Below, in pieces: positions 51,446-60,800 of a stretch of DNA of 64,000 nt. A model generated the notes under the pieces. The model was not told the DNA's origin. It was given only the letters and a program-made list of their open reading frames with translations, and did no database searches. Source of the stretch: Aradus depressus (lineage: Eukaryota; Arthropoda; Insecta; Hemiptera; Aradidae); the NCBI GenBank assembly GCA_963662175.1, contig OY759216.1, positions 43,727,087-43,791,086 of the forward strand. The letters run 5' to 3'. The translations under genes and the position numbers were made by a program. Each line of letters begins with the position of its first letter. Positions within the stretch are counted from its first letter, which is position 1.

Positions 51446-51637
51446 GGGGTCATTCATAAATTACGTAAGGCATTTAGGGGGGGGGGGGGGGGGGGATAAG
51501 CTTAATATTACTAATTCTAACTATGGGGGGGGGGGGGGGGGGGGGGGGGTAGTTGAAATCTTATGATATCTTACAATAGGGGTGGGAGAGGGTCAAATTA
51601 GCTGTAAAAAAGCCTTACGTAATTTATGAATGGCCCC
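51446..51637. mobile_element. PIF-like MITE (192 bp), TTA TSD, with two poly-G tracts
   Basis: The ends are 'GGGGTCATTCATAAATTACG' and, inverted, 'GGGGCCATTCATAAATTACG', followed by TAAGGC. TTA flanks at 51443-51445 and 51638-51640. The interior has two G-runs (about 51477-51495 and 51525-51549). The 3 bp TWA duplication suggests PIF/Harbinger. Confidence 0.8.
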
Positions 51638-51659
51638 TTAGTAGTAATGTGAACAATAA

Positions 51660-52150
51660 ACTAAATTAATATCACGGACAGACAAGGTGACTCTGAACAA
51701 CTGGTGCTATTGATTCCAATAGAACCTGAAATATAATAAATAAAACCGTATAGAATTTCCAATTATGCAGTTAGCCTAATCTCAACAGTTAATTAATTAT
51801 GTTAATTAAAACAAATGAATAGATTTCTCTTTTCCCTGCAATGTTTTCGTGGGGGATAAAAAGGCAGGGATAAAAAAAAAGGGGGAGGAACAAATTAGGA
51901 TATGAGCCGTCGACGCAGATTCACCTGGCGTTTAATTAATGTTTAAAAACTCAATTAGGTTCTGCAGAGAGCTTTGAATTGCAAATCACACAACTACGGT
52001 GCATATTTAAGTTGTTAAAGGGCTTCTCGTTTGTTTTTTCAGGCTTCAAAGCTTAGGGAAAAAAAAGCTGGAAACACTGAAACCCTTCAAAAGCAAAAAA
52101 AAAAAAAAATAGAAAATGGGCGACTAGGATCGAACAGTTCTTTGCGTTTT
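51660..52150. other. unassigned sequence
   Basis: No gene or family is recognised. An A-run lies at 52098-52110. Confidence 0.35.
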
Positions 52151-52162
52151 TCCAAACGCAAC

Positions 52163-52296
52163 CTAAACGAAGTATAGAGGAAGTTATGTATTCAGAAGAG
52201 AAATGCCCGTGAAGACGATAACTCAATATAATAAATGTATCAACATGGATTTTATATGTGAATCCAGAAATGTCTAACGACACCTATTGATTTTCA
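52163..52296 (+). repeat. R repeat, left of ribozyme palindrome
   Basis: 'CGAAGTATAGAGGAAGTTAT' to 'GACACCTATTGATTTTCA'. R resumes at 52602 with 'GACAAATCCACCAATGACAA'. Confidence 0.75.
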
Positions 52297-52589
52297 ATGT
52301 CCGAATACATTTTTTGCGTTCTGTGTTGATATAGTGGAAAATACTAATAAATAAAATAAAATGATAGATAAAACACTTTTTTTGAACACTTATATTGTCT
52401 AATTCCACAAACATATACTTAAATGTGTACCGGTTTAGGCTTACGCCATCGTCATAGCAAATATCTCAATTATTGATGAACCTTGTGCTGACGATGGCGT
52501 AAGCCTAAACCGGTACACATATAAGTATATGTTTGTGGAATTAGACAATATAAGTGTTCAAAAAAAGTGTTTTATCTATCATTTTATTT
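52297..52589. mobile_element. ribozyme palindrome element with 12 bp TSD
   Basis: The arms run from 'AATAAAATAAAATGATAGAT' (52351) to the centre near 52475 and back to 52589. 'TATTGATTTTCA' at 52285-52296 and 52590-52601 flanks it, and the R copy joins across. About 54 bp of non-palindromic sequence lies at the left. The arms share 'TTGAACACTTATATTGTCTA' and 'GTACCGGTTTAGGCTTACG'. Layout and size match 18393-18663. Confidence 0.8.
52484..52519 (+). ncRNA. hammerhead-like motif with GNRA-type loop
   Basis: Stem I TGTG (52484-52487) pairs with CACA (52516-52519). CTGACGA is at 52488-52494, extra T at 52495, stem II GGC/GCC with GTAA loop (52496-52505), TAA in place of GAA (52506-52508), palindrome ACCGGT (52509-52514) and A17. 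The left-arm copy also has C3 changed to A. The G12 change is shared by both arms, so it may predate the palindrome. Confidence 0.6.
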
Positions 52590-52601
52590 TATTGATTTTC
52601 A

Positions 52602-52740
52602 GACAAATCCACCAATGACAAGGAGGGATTAGGGAGGAGGCTTAACACAAGAGCTTTAGTATCTGCCGTAGTAATGAATGTATGACACAAAATGTCTTAT
52701 GTGAATTCAAAACCCCATAAGGACGAAACTTAATAAACGT
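52602..52740 (+). repeat. R repeat, right of ribozyme palindrome
   Basis: 'GGAGGCTTAACACAAGAGC' and 'ATGAATGTATGACACAAAAT' modules. Confidence 0.72.
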
Positions 52741-52831
52741 GGAGTATATTACTTGGTGGTAGGCAGATGTAGTGGACTATCTTGTTAAATAAGTAATTAG
52801 ATTTATCAGTCCAACATATTTTTTTATTTTT

Positions 52832-52870
52832 ACCACAACTAGATTCGGCAATTTGCCATCTTCAGGTGGT
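52832..52870 (-). ncRNA. hammerhead-like motif, left arm, one core change
   Basis: On the minus strand it is as in 52979-53017, but A15.1 is T (GAATCTAGT), breaking the stem III palindrome. Confidence 0.55.
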
Positions 52871-52978
52871 GAATCTTTCTAGAGAAGAGGTCAAGGGACA
52901 CGTTCGAGCATCATCAGTGTCCAGCTGGTCCCTGATGATACTCGAACCTGTCCCTTGACCTCTTCTCTAGAAAGATTC

Positions 52979-53017
52979 ACCACCTGAAGATGGCAAATTG
53001 CCGAAACTAGTTGTGGT
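52979..53017 (+). ncRNA. hammerhead ribozyme-like motif, all core bases present
   Basis: Stem I ACCAC (52979-52983) pairs fully with GTGGT (53013-53017). CTGAAGA is at 52984-52990, extra T at 52991, stem II GGCA/TGCC at 52992-53002, GAA at 53003-53005. The palindrome ACTAGT at 53006-53011 supplies A15.1 and U16.1, and T at 53012 would be base 17 at the cleavage site. Stem III has no loop, so cleavage would need two molecules pairing through ACTAGT. Such dimer hammerheads are known with Penelope-like elements. It is the most complete candidate of the window. Confidence 0.75.
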
Positions 53018-53097
53018 AAAAATAAAAAAAATATGTTGGACAGATAAATCTAATTACTTATTTAACGGGGAGTAGGCAGAAAGAATGGGGGGTGGGG

Positions 53098-53590
53098 TGG
53101 GGGGAGCTCAACACAAAAACCTCAATAACTGCGGGTGTAATTAATTTATCGACACAAAATTTAGCATGATTTATTAGCCCCTATTTAAGTCAACTATTGA
53201 ACAATAGTAATAATATAGCGATAAAACATTGAATAAATTCAACGGAATTTCATGTTTTCATCTATCGCATCTATTGATTTTCAGTCTAATCGGCCAAAGA
53301 GAAGGGGGACTAGGGAGAGCCTTAGCAGAAAAACTCTAATAATTGCCGTTGGACGACACCTATCAAATTTTAGCGAAATCAGCCGAAGAAGGAAGAGGAC
53401 AACTCAAAAATCCCAACTACCGATGAAAAGAATCGACATGAAATTTTTTATTTAAACTCAAAACCCAGTAAGCCACCTATTAATTTTCCACAAATCGGTC
53501 AAACGAAAGGAAGGGGCTCGATTTATTAACACCTTAATAACTGCCGATATAATGAATGTAACGACACAAAATTACATATGAAAATTTTTT
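53098..53590 (+). repeat. R repeat, rearranged fragments
   Basis: 'TCGACACAAAATTTAGCATG' (a 3' module) is followed by earlier modules from 53240 ('CATCTATTGATTTTCAGTCT') to 53590, so at least two R fragments are joined. Confidence 0.68.
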
Positions 53591-53824
53591 ACTGAACGTA
53601 GCTCCTCATATCTGTAAATTTCAATAATTCATAACGAATAGGAAGAATGGAACTTCGTTATTACGGCTCCCTTTATATTATCGGGCTTTGAAATTCATGA
53701 TTGATCAAAAAGGTGGTTCGTTATCGTTAATGATGCATTTTTTTCAAAAATTTAAATACCAATAGATGGAGTAGAACGGAAAATCCGTAACCTCGTTCTG
53801 ACAGTAAAAAAAATCTTTTTACCT

Positions 53825-54235
53825 TCCTGGCTTTACGAAGTGTAGAGGAAATTAACCTCTGTAATCGGTCGGAAATTCTATGTTGAGGATTCACCAGAGT
53901 TTTCCGACACACAGAAAATGAAAAAAAAGTATACTTCCCCAGAACTAATTAGTCAATTAAGTTGTCGCTCTTCCTCGAAAATCAATCGACTGTAAGGGCT
54001 AAAAATCAATAACTGACATACATAGGGGCTTCTGAATTCTCATCCTAAATTTTGTGGCGATTCATTCATTACATCGGCATTATTAGGGTTTTTGAGACGA
54101 GCCACTCCTCTGATCCTCACGATCCTTCAGCCAATTTTGTGGAAAATTAATAAGTGTGTTTCTTGTGGGGTGTTGAATTTAAGCCCCATCACTGATCCCC
54201 CTTCTTCAGCTGATATCACTTAAAATTATAGTATA
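53825..54235. repeat. two R ends facing each other
   Basis: A plus-strand R 5' end ('CTTTACGAAGTGTAGAGGAA', 53831-53925) meets a minus-strand R 3' part (53932-54235, 'AATCAATCGACTGTAAGGG'). The join is at an A-run. Confidence 0.6.
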
Positions 54236-54240
54236 TGGTA

Positions 54241-54540
54241 AGTTAGTTATTGTGACTCATGCCTGGGCTTTTAACATCGTGGTCATACCGCCTACTACCA
54301 GATCACTCTTTTGTTGCTCTGGTGGACATGATTCTAAATTTTTAACCCCCTAAGATAGGGGTCATTAACGAGTACCTGACATCATACAGGCTCGCGACGT
54401 CGCTAAACGACCCATCCGAATGACGGCCTGGTTGAGGTTTTTTCACCACCCAAAAAAACAAAAAAAAACGTAAAAGGCCAGGTTTCGTACCAGCGATCTT
54501 GAGCTAAGTATTCAAGCACGCATATCACTGATCTACCTAC
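54241..54540 (-). mobile_element. tRNA-derived SINE, diverged subfamily
   Basis: The tail complement 'TTAGTTATTGTGACTCATGC', 3' body and 'AAAAACCTCAACCAGGC' on the minus strand, then a head with box B GGTACGAAACC and altered box A. It is the oldest-looking long copy. Confidence 0.75.
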
Positions 54541-54834
54541 GTTATTCGTTTATTAGTATCGTTATATGTAACAGGTATGTTTTAAGAGCAGTAACAACTT
54601 GTTCTTGTTTCCCTTGAAGGAGCAGTTTCAGTTCGGAAAATGATACTGGTCGGTATCATTACTGAGTATCAGTTACTTGCGAGTATCTGATTCTAAGTAC
54701 CAGGTTGAAGTAACCTTACCCACCCCTAAACTGTACCCATCGAGTCGTCCCAAAATCCTTTGAGTGGGACGAAACTGACAAAAAAGCAGAAGTTTGACCA
54801 ACAATTTGTGGACTTTTTGTTATTATTACTTACC

Positions 54835-55415
54835 CAGCTATACGAAGTATAGGGGAAGTTATGTAATCTGTCAAAAATTCGAGTTTTCAACGGAATTGCA
54901 TGTTTTCCGACCTCTAGATTCCAAATATGAAAAAAAAAAGTCTGTGTGTCTGTGAACACGATAATTCCCGAAAGAATGAATGTATCGACACGAAATTTTA
55001 TATGCGTATCCAGAACCCTCTAACGCAACATCTATTGTTTTTCAGCCAAATCGACATAAGGGAGGAGGGGGATTAGGGGGAGGCATAACATAAAAACTTG
55101 AATAACTGCCGGTATAATGAATGCCTCGACACGAAATTTTATGAGTGTGCCCAAAACCCCATAAGGACAACACCTGTCGATTTTCAATCAAATCGGCCAA
55201 AGAGATGACGGAGATTGGCTGAGAGTCTCAACTCTAAACCTCTCACAACTGCCGTTGTAATGAATGTACCGACACAAAATTTCACATGTGAATTCAAATT
55301 TTCAGCGGAATCGGCAGAAGAGACGGGGGAACAGGGGGGCTCAACTCAAAAACACCAACATCTGCCGATGTAATAATATATCAACAAGAAATTTGGTATT
55401 TAAAGTCAGTACCCA
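54835..55415 (+). repeat. R repeat, 5' end and four modules
   Basis: It opens with 'CTATACGAAGTATAGGGGAA'. Modules start near 54975, 55110, 55258 and 55365. It is broken at 55416 by a LINE and resumes at 55877. Confidence 0.8.
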
Positions 55416-55425
55416 ATGAGGACAT

Positions 55426-55866
55426 TCTTCTTCTTCTTCTTCCTGCGGCGCTACGATCCTGAAAGAACCCGGGCCTCCATCACAATCCTCCTCCATTCGT
55501 CTCGATCCAAAACCTTCTCCCTCCATCCTCTGATGCCCCCAACAATCACAATCGGAGGTCCGCCTCGACGTCGTCCAGCCAACGGAGTCTCGGTCTTCCT
55601 CTTCTCCTGGCACCGCCTGGCCTACCGTAGAGGGCTTGTTTAGGGAGTCTTCCTCCTTCCATCCTCTCTACGTGGCCCAACCAACGTAATCTCGCCTGCT
55701 TGATCACGGATACCAGGTCGGAATCCCCGTAGAGGTCTCTCAATTCTCTGTTCTTCCGGATATGCCATCTGCCGTTCTCGGAAACTGGTCCATAAATCTT
55801 TCTAAGTACTTTCTGTTCCCACAGTAGCAGAGTCTCTTCATTTTCATTTGTCAATGCCCAAGGGGC
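55426..55866 (-). mobile_element. 5'-truncated LINE (441 bp) with 10 bp TSD
   Basis: 'ATGAGGACAT' at 55416-55425 and 55867-55876 flanks it, and the R copy is restored when one is removed. The 3' end is a short GAA repeat (seen as TTC repeats at 55427-55439), the tail right after the stop. Confidence 0.88.
55451..55866 (-). pseudogene. LINE reverse transcriptase C-terminus
   Basis: The minus strand encodes LLLWEQKVLRKIYGPVSENG, ARLRWLGHVERMEGGRLPKQ, RRRGRPRLRWLDDVEADLR and, after a one-base shift, WREKVLDRDEWRRIVMEAR and LSGS before TAG (55451-55453). The KVLRKIYGP ... WLGHV.RM ... GRP..RWLDDV series is typical of the end of a widespread insect non-LTR element. Only this C-terminal part was copied. 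One frameshift is visible. Confidence 0.85.
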
Positions 55867-55876
55867 ATGAGGACAT

Positions 55877-56125
55877 AGCTTGTCGAATTTTAGCAATATC
55901 GGCTGATGGAAAGAGGGGGGGGGGGGGGGGGGGTTCAGGGTAGTGGGATCAATTCAAAAACCATAATAACTGCCGATGTAATGAATTTATCGTCACAAAA
56001 TTTAGTATGAGGATTTAGGAGCCCCTGTTGGTATTAGCGCAAACGGTCGACTAGTTTTGGAGGTAGAGCGAAAAGTTATTTAATTTTTACTGGGGAAGTA
56101 TATTGCCGGTGATTCACCGAGGACA
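55877..56125 (+). repeat. R repeat, 3' part with poly-G
   Basis: 'AGCTTGTCGAATTTTAGCAA', a G-run (55915-55933), 'TTTAGTATGAGGATTTAGG', the terminal 'GGGGAAGTATATTGCCGG' and hairpin 'CGGTGATTCACCG'. Confidence 0.8.
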
Positions 56126-56344
56126 TTTTTTTAATTTTGCAACCTGTGAAATTTTGGTATTAAATTAATTATCAAAATCCTTTTTAAATTAAATTTTTGA
56201 TTTGGGAGCCTTTGTTTTTAATAAACTTACAAGTCCTGAAGGGGCTTAAAGAATGGGTTTAAACGTAAAAAAACGAACAGAATACAGGAAGAACAGAAAG
56301 CCAGGATAAGGGAAAGGGGAATAAATCGATATAAAGGGGGCGAG

Positions 56345-56372
56345 TGGGGGGGGAGGGGGGGGGGGGGGGGGG
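56345..56372. repeat. poly-G tract
   Basis: An almost pure G-run with one A. Confidence 0.88.
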
Positions 56373-56644
56373 TAATTTGATCGGGATCCCTGTTGGGCCC
56401 CCAAATGGAAATATCCCTATATTCCTACCTACCTAGCTTCCAGATCCGGGACACCGCCTGGGGAAACCAGAACTACCACCACACATTCGCTTATACTGAA
56501 ATATTCCTGGCCAATCCTTGTATCCCTAAATTTTTTTTTTTTTTTGGGAGAGGGACTGCGGAATTAGTGATGAAGCTTAATTAAATCAAAGTTACCGAGG
56601 GTACTGGTTGAAGAACGGATAATAGCGATGGAACGAAAAAAAAA

Positions 56645-56800
56645 GTTGTCGTTGAATCAACGGCGATGTCATTACTCTAGTGGAAATCTGGATACACATA
56701 TAAAATCTCATGCCGACATATATTCATTCTATCGGGAGTTATAGTGTTCACAGGCACATAGACATCATATATGTCTATACTTCGTACCAGTGAGGAAGAA
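56645..56800 (-). repeat. R repeat, two ends joined by deletion
   Basis: The hairpin 'CGTTGAATCAACGGCGATG' has both arms changed in step (CGTTGA/TCAACG), followed directly by the 5' region 'GGATACACATATAAAAT' and 'TATACTTCGTACC'. Confidence 0.65.
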
Positions 56801-56819
56801 AAAATCGTCCGCGTGTTGG

Positions 56820-57680
56820 TTCCCACCCACTCCCTCCACCCCTCACTACATGGTGTTCAGTAGAGACGAACACAAACCAACGAATCAGATATTAGTTAAT
56901 TTTAACTAACTGTTGAACGGTAAATTAGTCAATCGGTTTGTGATTAGTCGTAAAGTTGGTCACCAATAGTCAGTCATTAGTCACTTTCCCCCTCCCCACT
57001 CTTCATGATACAAATTTTAATCTGTTTTTAAAATAAATATTTCCATCATTCATCCACCCAAATTGCTTTACCTTCTTCCAACTATTTTCAATCCATATCT
57101 ATACAATAAATATATATATACTGAAAAAAGAGTTATTACCTTTTCAATAAATGTTAAAAATATTAAAAATTGTTAAAAAAATAATATACTAACATACTCA
57201 CAGAGAATTTTTCAATATGTGAAATATCTTTGGCTCACCTGAAACCAATAAAAACATAAAAGATTATTACGTTTTGATATTAAAATGAAAAATAAAGTTA
57301 CTGATATTAAGGAAAAATAATAACCGTAAAAGATAAAATGAAAAAATAAAAGTGGCAGCTCTCTCATACGAAAAGGGTTCAGGAAGGCAAGTTAATTTGG
57401 TTCAATAGAACCTTCATACTGAGAATCAGACGAGCCAGCTTGGTATCCTCCAATTTGATATACACTGTTCCTCTTACAAAATTCTTTCAACATAAAAAAC
57501 CTTTCTTTTACATGCAAAAATAAAAAAAAACATAAAATAAAAATACTGAAAGTTTCCAGTCACATTTTCTAGACAAGGAAGTACTTCTAACAAGCTGTCT
57601 GTATTGGTCCAGTCTCAAATCTGAGAGCAAAACGACGGTAGGAAATTTAATAAGGAATCATTTTTTATTAACTAAAAAAA
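56820..57680. other. unassigned AT-rich sequence
   Basis: 'TTAGTTAATTTTAACTAACT' at 56890s is a small palindrome. No gene. Confidence 0.4.
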
Positions 57681-57688
57681 ACGTAGGT

Positions 57689-57836
57689 ATGTTTAAAAAA
57701 ATATATTGTCTATTTCACAAAATATATGGTATTGCTACCATCTTCAGCCACTACTTAACAAATGAAATGGTAGCAATACCGAAAGTACTCCCACATATTT
57801 TATGAAATAGACAATATATATATTTTTTTTAAACAT
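57689..57836. mobile_element. ribozyme palindrome element, each arm half-dead
   Basis: Arms 'ATGTTTAAAAAAATATATTG' and 'GTCTATTTCA' are inverted. The left arm (minus) has GTGG, CTGAAGA, T and GGTA-GCAA-TACC but lacks the GAAA part. The right arm (plus) has GGTA-GCAA-TACC, GAA, palindrome AGTACT, C and CCAC but a broken CTGAAGA. Put side by side the two halves imply a complete parent with stem I GTGG/CCAC. Confidence 0.68.
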
Positions 57837-57839
57837 AAG

Positions 57840-58480
57840 TTTTAGTTTAGTTTTCATCAAGTGTTTCACAATATCACTGCAAAAATATTAAGTATAATTA
57901 ATTTTTTTGTTGGGACTTCATAGGTTTTTTGCGTGTATCTCACAAACCGGGCGTTAAGGATAAGAAGGTTAGAGAATTCGGTCTGTTAATCATCGCAATT
58001 AAGAAGGTTAAGACGGTTTGTGAGATACTGGGCGGTTAGGCCTCGGAAAAATTAAAATTAAATTAAGAAAACAACAAAAAAACATGATTTCAGAAATTTT
58101 AATAAATAAAATTTAAAAATTAAAATAAACGGATATACAACTATTCAAAAAAAAAAATGTATGTATAACAATCCTCAATTCTAGAGAGGGGTGGTTTGTC
58201 CAGTCTCACGGACTTCGTTCTCTCAATTATCTCAGATGGATATATATATATTTATTTCAATTTTTCTATCTTATTTATTAAAAAATTTAAATTATGTTTT
58301 TGATTTTTTTAAAAACTTTTTTTACCAGGCGTGTTTATCTTTAAAGCTCTTTATATCAATTCAATTGTTGTTACCTTTTTTATCCATATAATTTATTTAA
58401 TATTTTATTACCACATTATTTTATGGATTTTAACGAACAAAACATTACAATTGTTTCTTTGTTACTAAATGATGGGATTT
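57840..58480. other. unassigned AT-rich sequence
   Basis: No gene recognised. Confidence 0.4.
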
Positions 58481-58580
58481 TTGTAGACTGTCTGATGATG
58501 ATGGCACCTCGAAAGCCGGCTAGCAAAAGTTAATAAAATCTGTGAGCATAGGTCAGACTATATTTTTTTTCGGAACCTGT
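58480..58580 (+). repeat. hammerhead-like dispersed repeat, shared with 23110-23225
   Basis: 'GTCTGATGATGATGGCACC' then 'TCGAAAGCCGGCTAGC', 'TAATAAAATCTGTGAG' and 'CAGACTATATTTTTTT'. CTGATGA is intact and GAA is followed by the palindrome AGCCGGCT, but stem II is disturbed. Confidence 0.55.
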
Positions 58581-58584
58581 GAAA

Positions 58585-59155
58585 TAAAATGTTTTCATGA
58601 TTATTCAATCACATGAATGATGAATGTTTATTGACAAAGTGTACATAGTTGAACCAAGAACAGGTGAATCACTGACTGCGGAAATCAGTACAAGTTAGTC
58701 TGCGTGATTTGTGGAGGGTGCGGTGCCAGTCGAGGGAGTCTAGAGTGCAATGGGGTAGTGTAATTGAGGTGGCTGTGACGGAAGCCAAACAATGGACTCT
58801 AATTAGTCCTGCCTCACAACCCAAGGAACACTATACAGAGTTGAGTTACAGAGCTCCGTCTGTGCTGTAATGCACAATGCATCTGGGAAACTCAATCAGC
58901 CCCCAAATAGGACGTCTAAATTCCAGTAGCACAGGAATCAACCTTACCTGGCTTATATGTCTGTAGTTCAAAGTTAAATAACCATCTATGATTAAGTGCA
59001 CAATGCATTTAGATAGCTGCAGGAAAATGAAGGTTTAAGTTTGCGTATTAGAGCACCTCAAACTTGAACGATAGACGAACTAGGTCAAGACTCCAGAATC
59101 CATCCGACGTTCATAATTACGTCGATTTCAGACAGGTCAAACAAAGTAGATACAA
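58585..59155. other. GC-balanced unassigned sequence
   Basis: No repeat match inside the window and no long frame. 'GCACAATGCATCTGGGAAA' and 'GCACAATGCATTTAGATAGC' form a diverged direct repeat (58872 and 58999). Possibly single-copy host DNA. Confidence 0.4.
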
Positions 59156-59162
59156 CACTCTT

Positions 59163-59725
59163 GTGAACGGTGAATCAACGGCAATATACTTCCCCGGGAC
59201 GAATTATTCAATTACTTTTTCGCACCCCCTTCAAAAATAGTCGACCTTTAGTGCTAATATTCAATAGTTGACTCACATAGGGGCTCCTAAATCCTCATAG
59301 TATACGTCGTGTCGAAAAATTCATTACATCGGCAGTTATTAGGCTTTTTGAATAAAAACCTCCCCTGAACCCCTTCCCTTCAGCCGATAACGCTGATTTC
59401 ACGTATGAAATTTTATGTCGATATATTCATTACATCGGCAGTTATTGGGGTTTTTGAGTAGAGCCCCACTGATCCCCTCTTCTGCCTATTCAAATACGCT
59501 GAAAATTGATAAGTGTCATCCTTATGGGGTTCTGGTCCCACATATAAAATTTCGTGTCGATACAATCGAACTATCGAGAGTTATCGTGTTCAGATACACA
59601 TTTTTTTTTTTCATATTTGGAATCTAGAGGTCGGAAAACATGAAATTCCATTGAAAACTCCGCATCGAATTTTGAGCCGATTACATAACTTCGACTATAC
59701 TTCGTATAACTGGGAGAAGTAAAAT
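59163..59725 (-). repeat. R repeat, near-complete
   Basis: It has the 3' hairpin region, three modules and the 5' end 'CTATACTTCGTATAACTGGG'. Confidence 0.8.
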
Positions 59726-60187
59726 ATGGAAATAAGAGAACAGTTGAAGGATGGATCAGCATTCAGAGCAGCAGAGCACCAGAGCACCCTCATTGATTGA
59801 TTGCAGAGATGGGTTTGAGATGATGTCACATGTGCTAACTTCATCTGATTAGATTTAGGCCGAAATCCTATTAATAAATAAAGACTTTACCTACGGGACC
59901 CAAGTACATTTCACAAGACACCGCTTATATTTATGTCCTAATCAAAAATCTCTTCAATTAAAAATAGAGATTTTTATTGAAAATTATTAAAAATAAATCT
60001 ATATAATAAAAATGACTGGCTAATTTTGCTAAGCGCGAAACTCGAGAACGGCTGGACCAATTCGGCTAATTTTTTTTTTCAAATATTCGTTGAAGTCCGA
60101 GGAAGGTTCTAATGAAGAGAGTTCCTAGCGGTCAATTGGAGGGGGGGGGGGGGGGCCTAAGCACAAAAATTGGTCTAGCGCATTAAC

Positions 60188-60609
60188 GGATGCTCGGATT
60201 ATCATGAAATTTCACATGTAGTATTCTTAAAAGTCAATTTAAAAAATAGGCTATGTGGCGTCGATAAATTTTGAACGGGAGGGGGGGTTGTAAGGAGGGC
60301 CTAAATATAAAGATAGTGCTAAGTCATTAACGGATGATCGGATTGCAATGGAAATTCATATGTAGTATTTATAAAGTCCAAATAAAAAAAAAGGTGTGTG
60401 ACGTCACAAAATAGTGAACGTGAGGGGGGTTGTGGGGAAAGGCCTACATATAAAGATAGTGATAGGTCTTTAACGGATGATCGGAATGTAATGGAATTTC
60501 ACATGTAGTATTTTTAAAGGCGAAATAGAAAAATACACTATGTGAAATCTCAAAAATTTGAACGGGAGGGGGGAGGGGCTAAGCATAAAAATAATACTGA
60601 CTCATTAAA
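60188..60609 (+). repeat. about 143 bp tandem array inside Helitron
   Basis: Units starting near 60188, 60332 and 60475 each open 'GGATG.TCGGA', pass 'TTTCACATGTAGTATT' and end with a G-rich stretch and 'AAAGATAGTG'. A fourth, partial unit begins near 60609. Confidence 0.85.
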
Positions 60610-60649
60610 GGTAATCGGATTCTCATGAAATTTCACATGTAGTAGTAGT

Positions 60650-60800
60650 AACTACGTACTAGCTGTGGTGCCCAGCGTTCCTAACTAAGTACTAGCTGTG
60701 GTGCCTAGCGTTTCTAACTACGTACTAGCTGTGGTTTCCGCCGTTGAATGGCGCGTACTATCTGTGGTGCCCAGGGGTCCTAAAACTTACTAGCTGGGAT
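60650..60800 (+). repeat. 33 bp tandem array inside Helitron
   Basis: 'ACGTACTAGCTGTGGTGCCC' and variants repeat at about 33 bp spacing (60654, 60687, 60720), then decay. Confidence 0.85.

Larger units (their letters stand above)
52768..53071. mobile_element. ribozyme palindrome element with 9 bp TSD
   Basis: The arms share 'AAGTAATTAGATTTATC', 'CAACATATTTTTTTATTTTT' and 'GGTCAAGGGACA'. 'GTAGGCAGA' at 52759-52767 and 53072-53080 flanks it. The centre near 52915 has 'CATCAGTGTCCAGCTGG'. The right arm holds an intact hammerhead-like motif. Confidence 0.8.
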
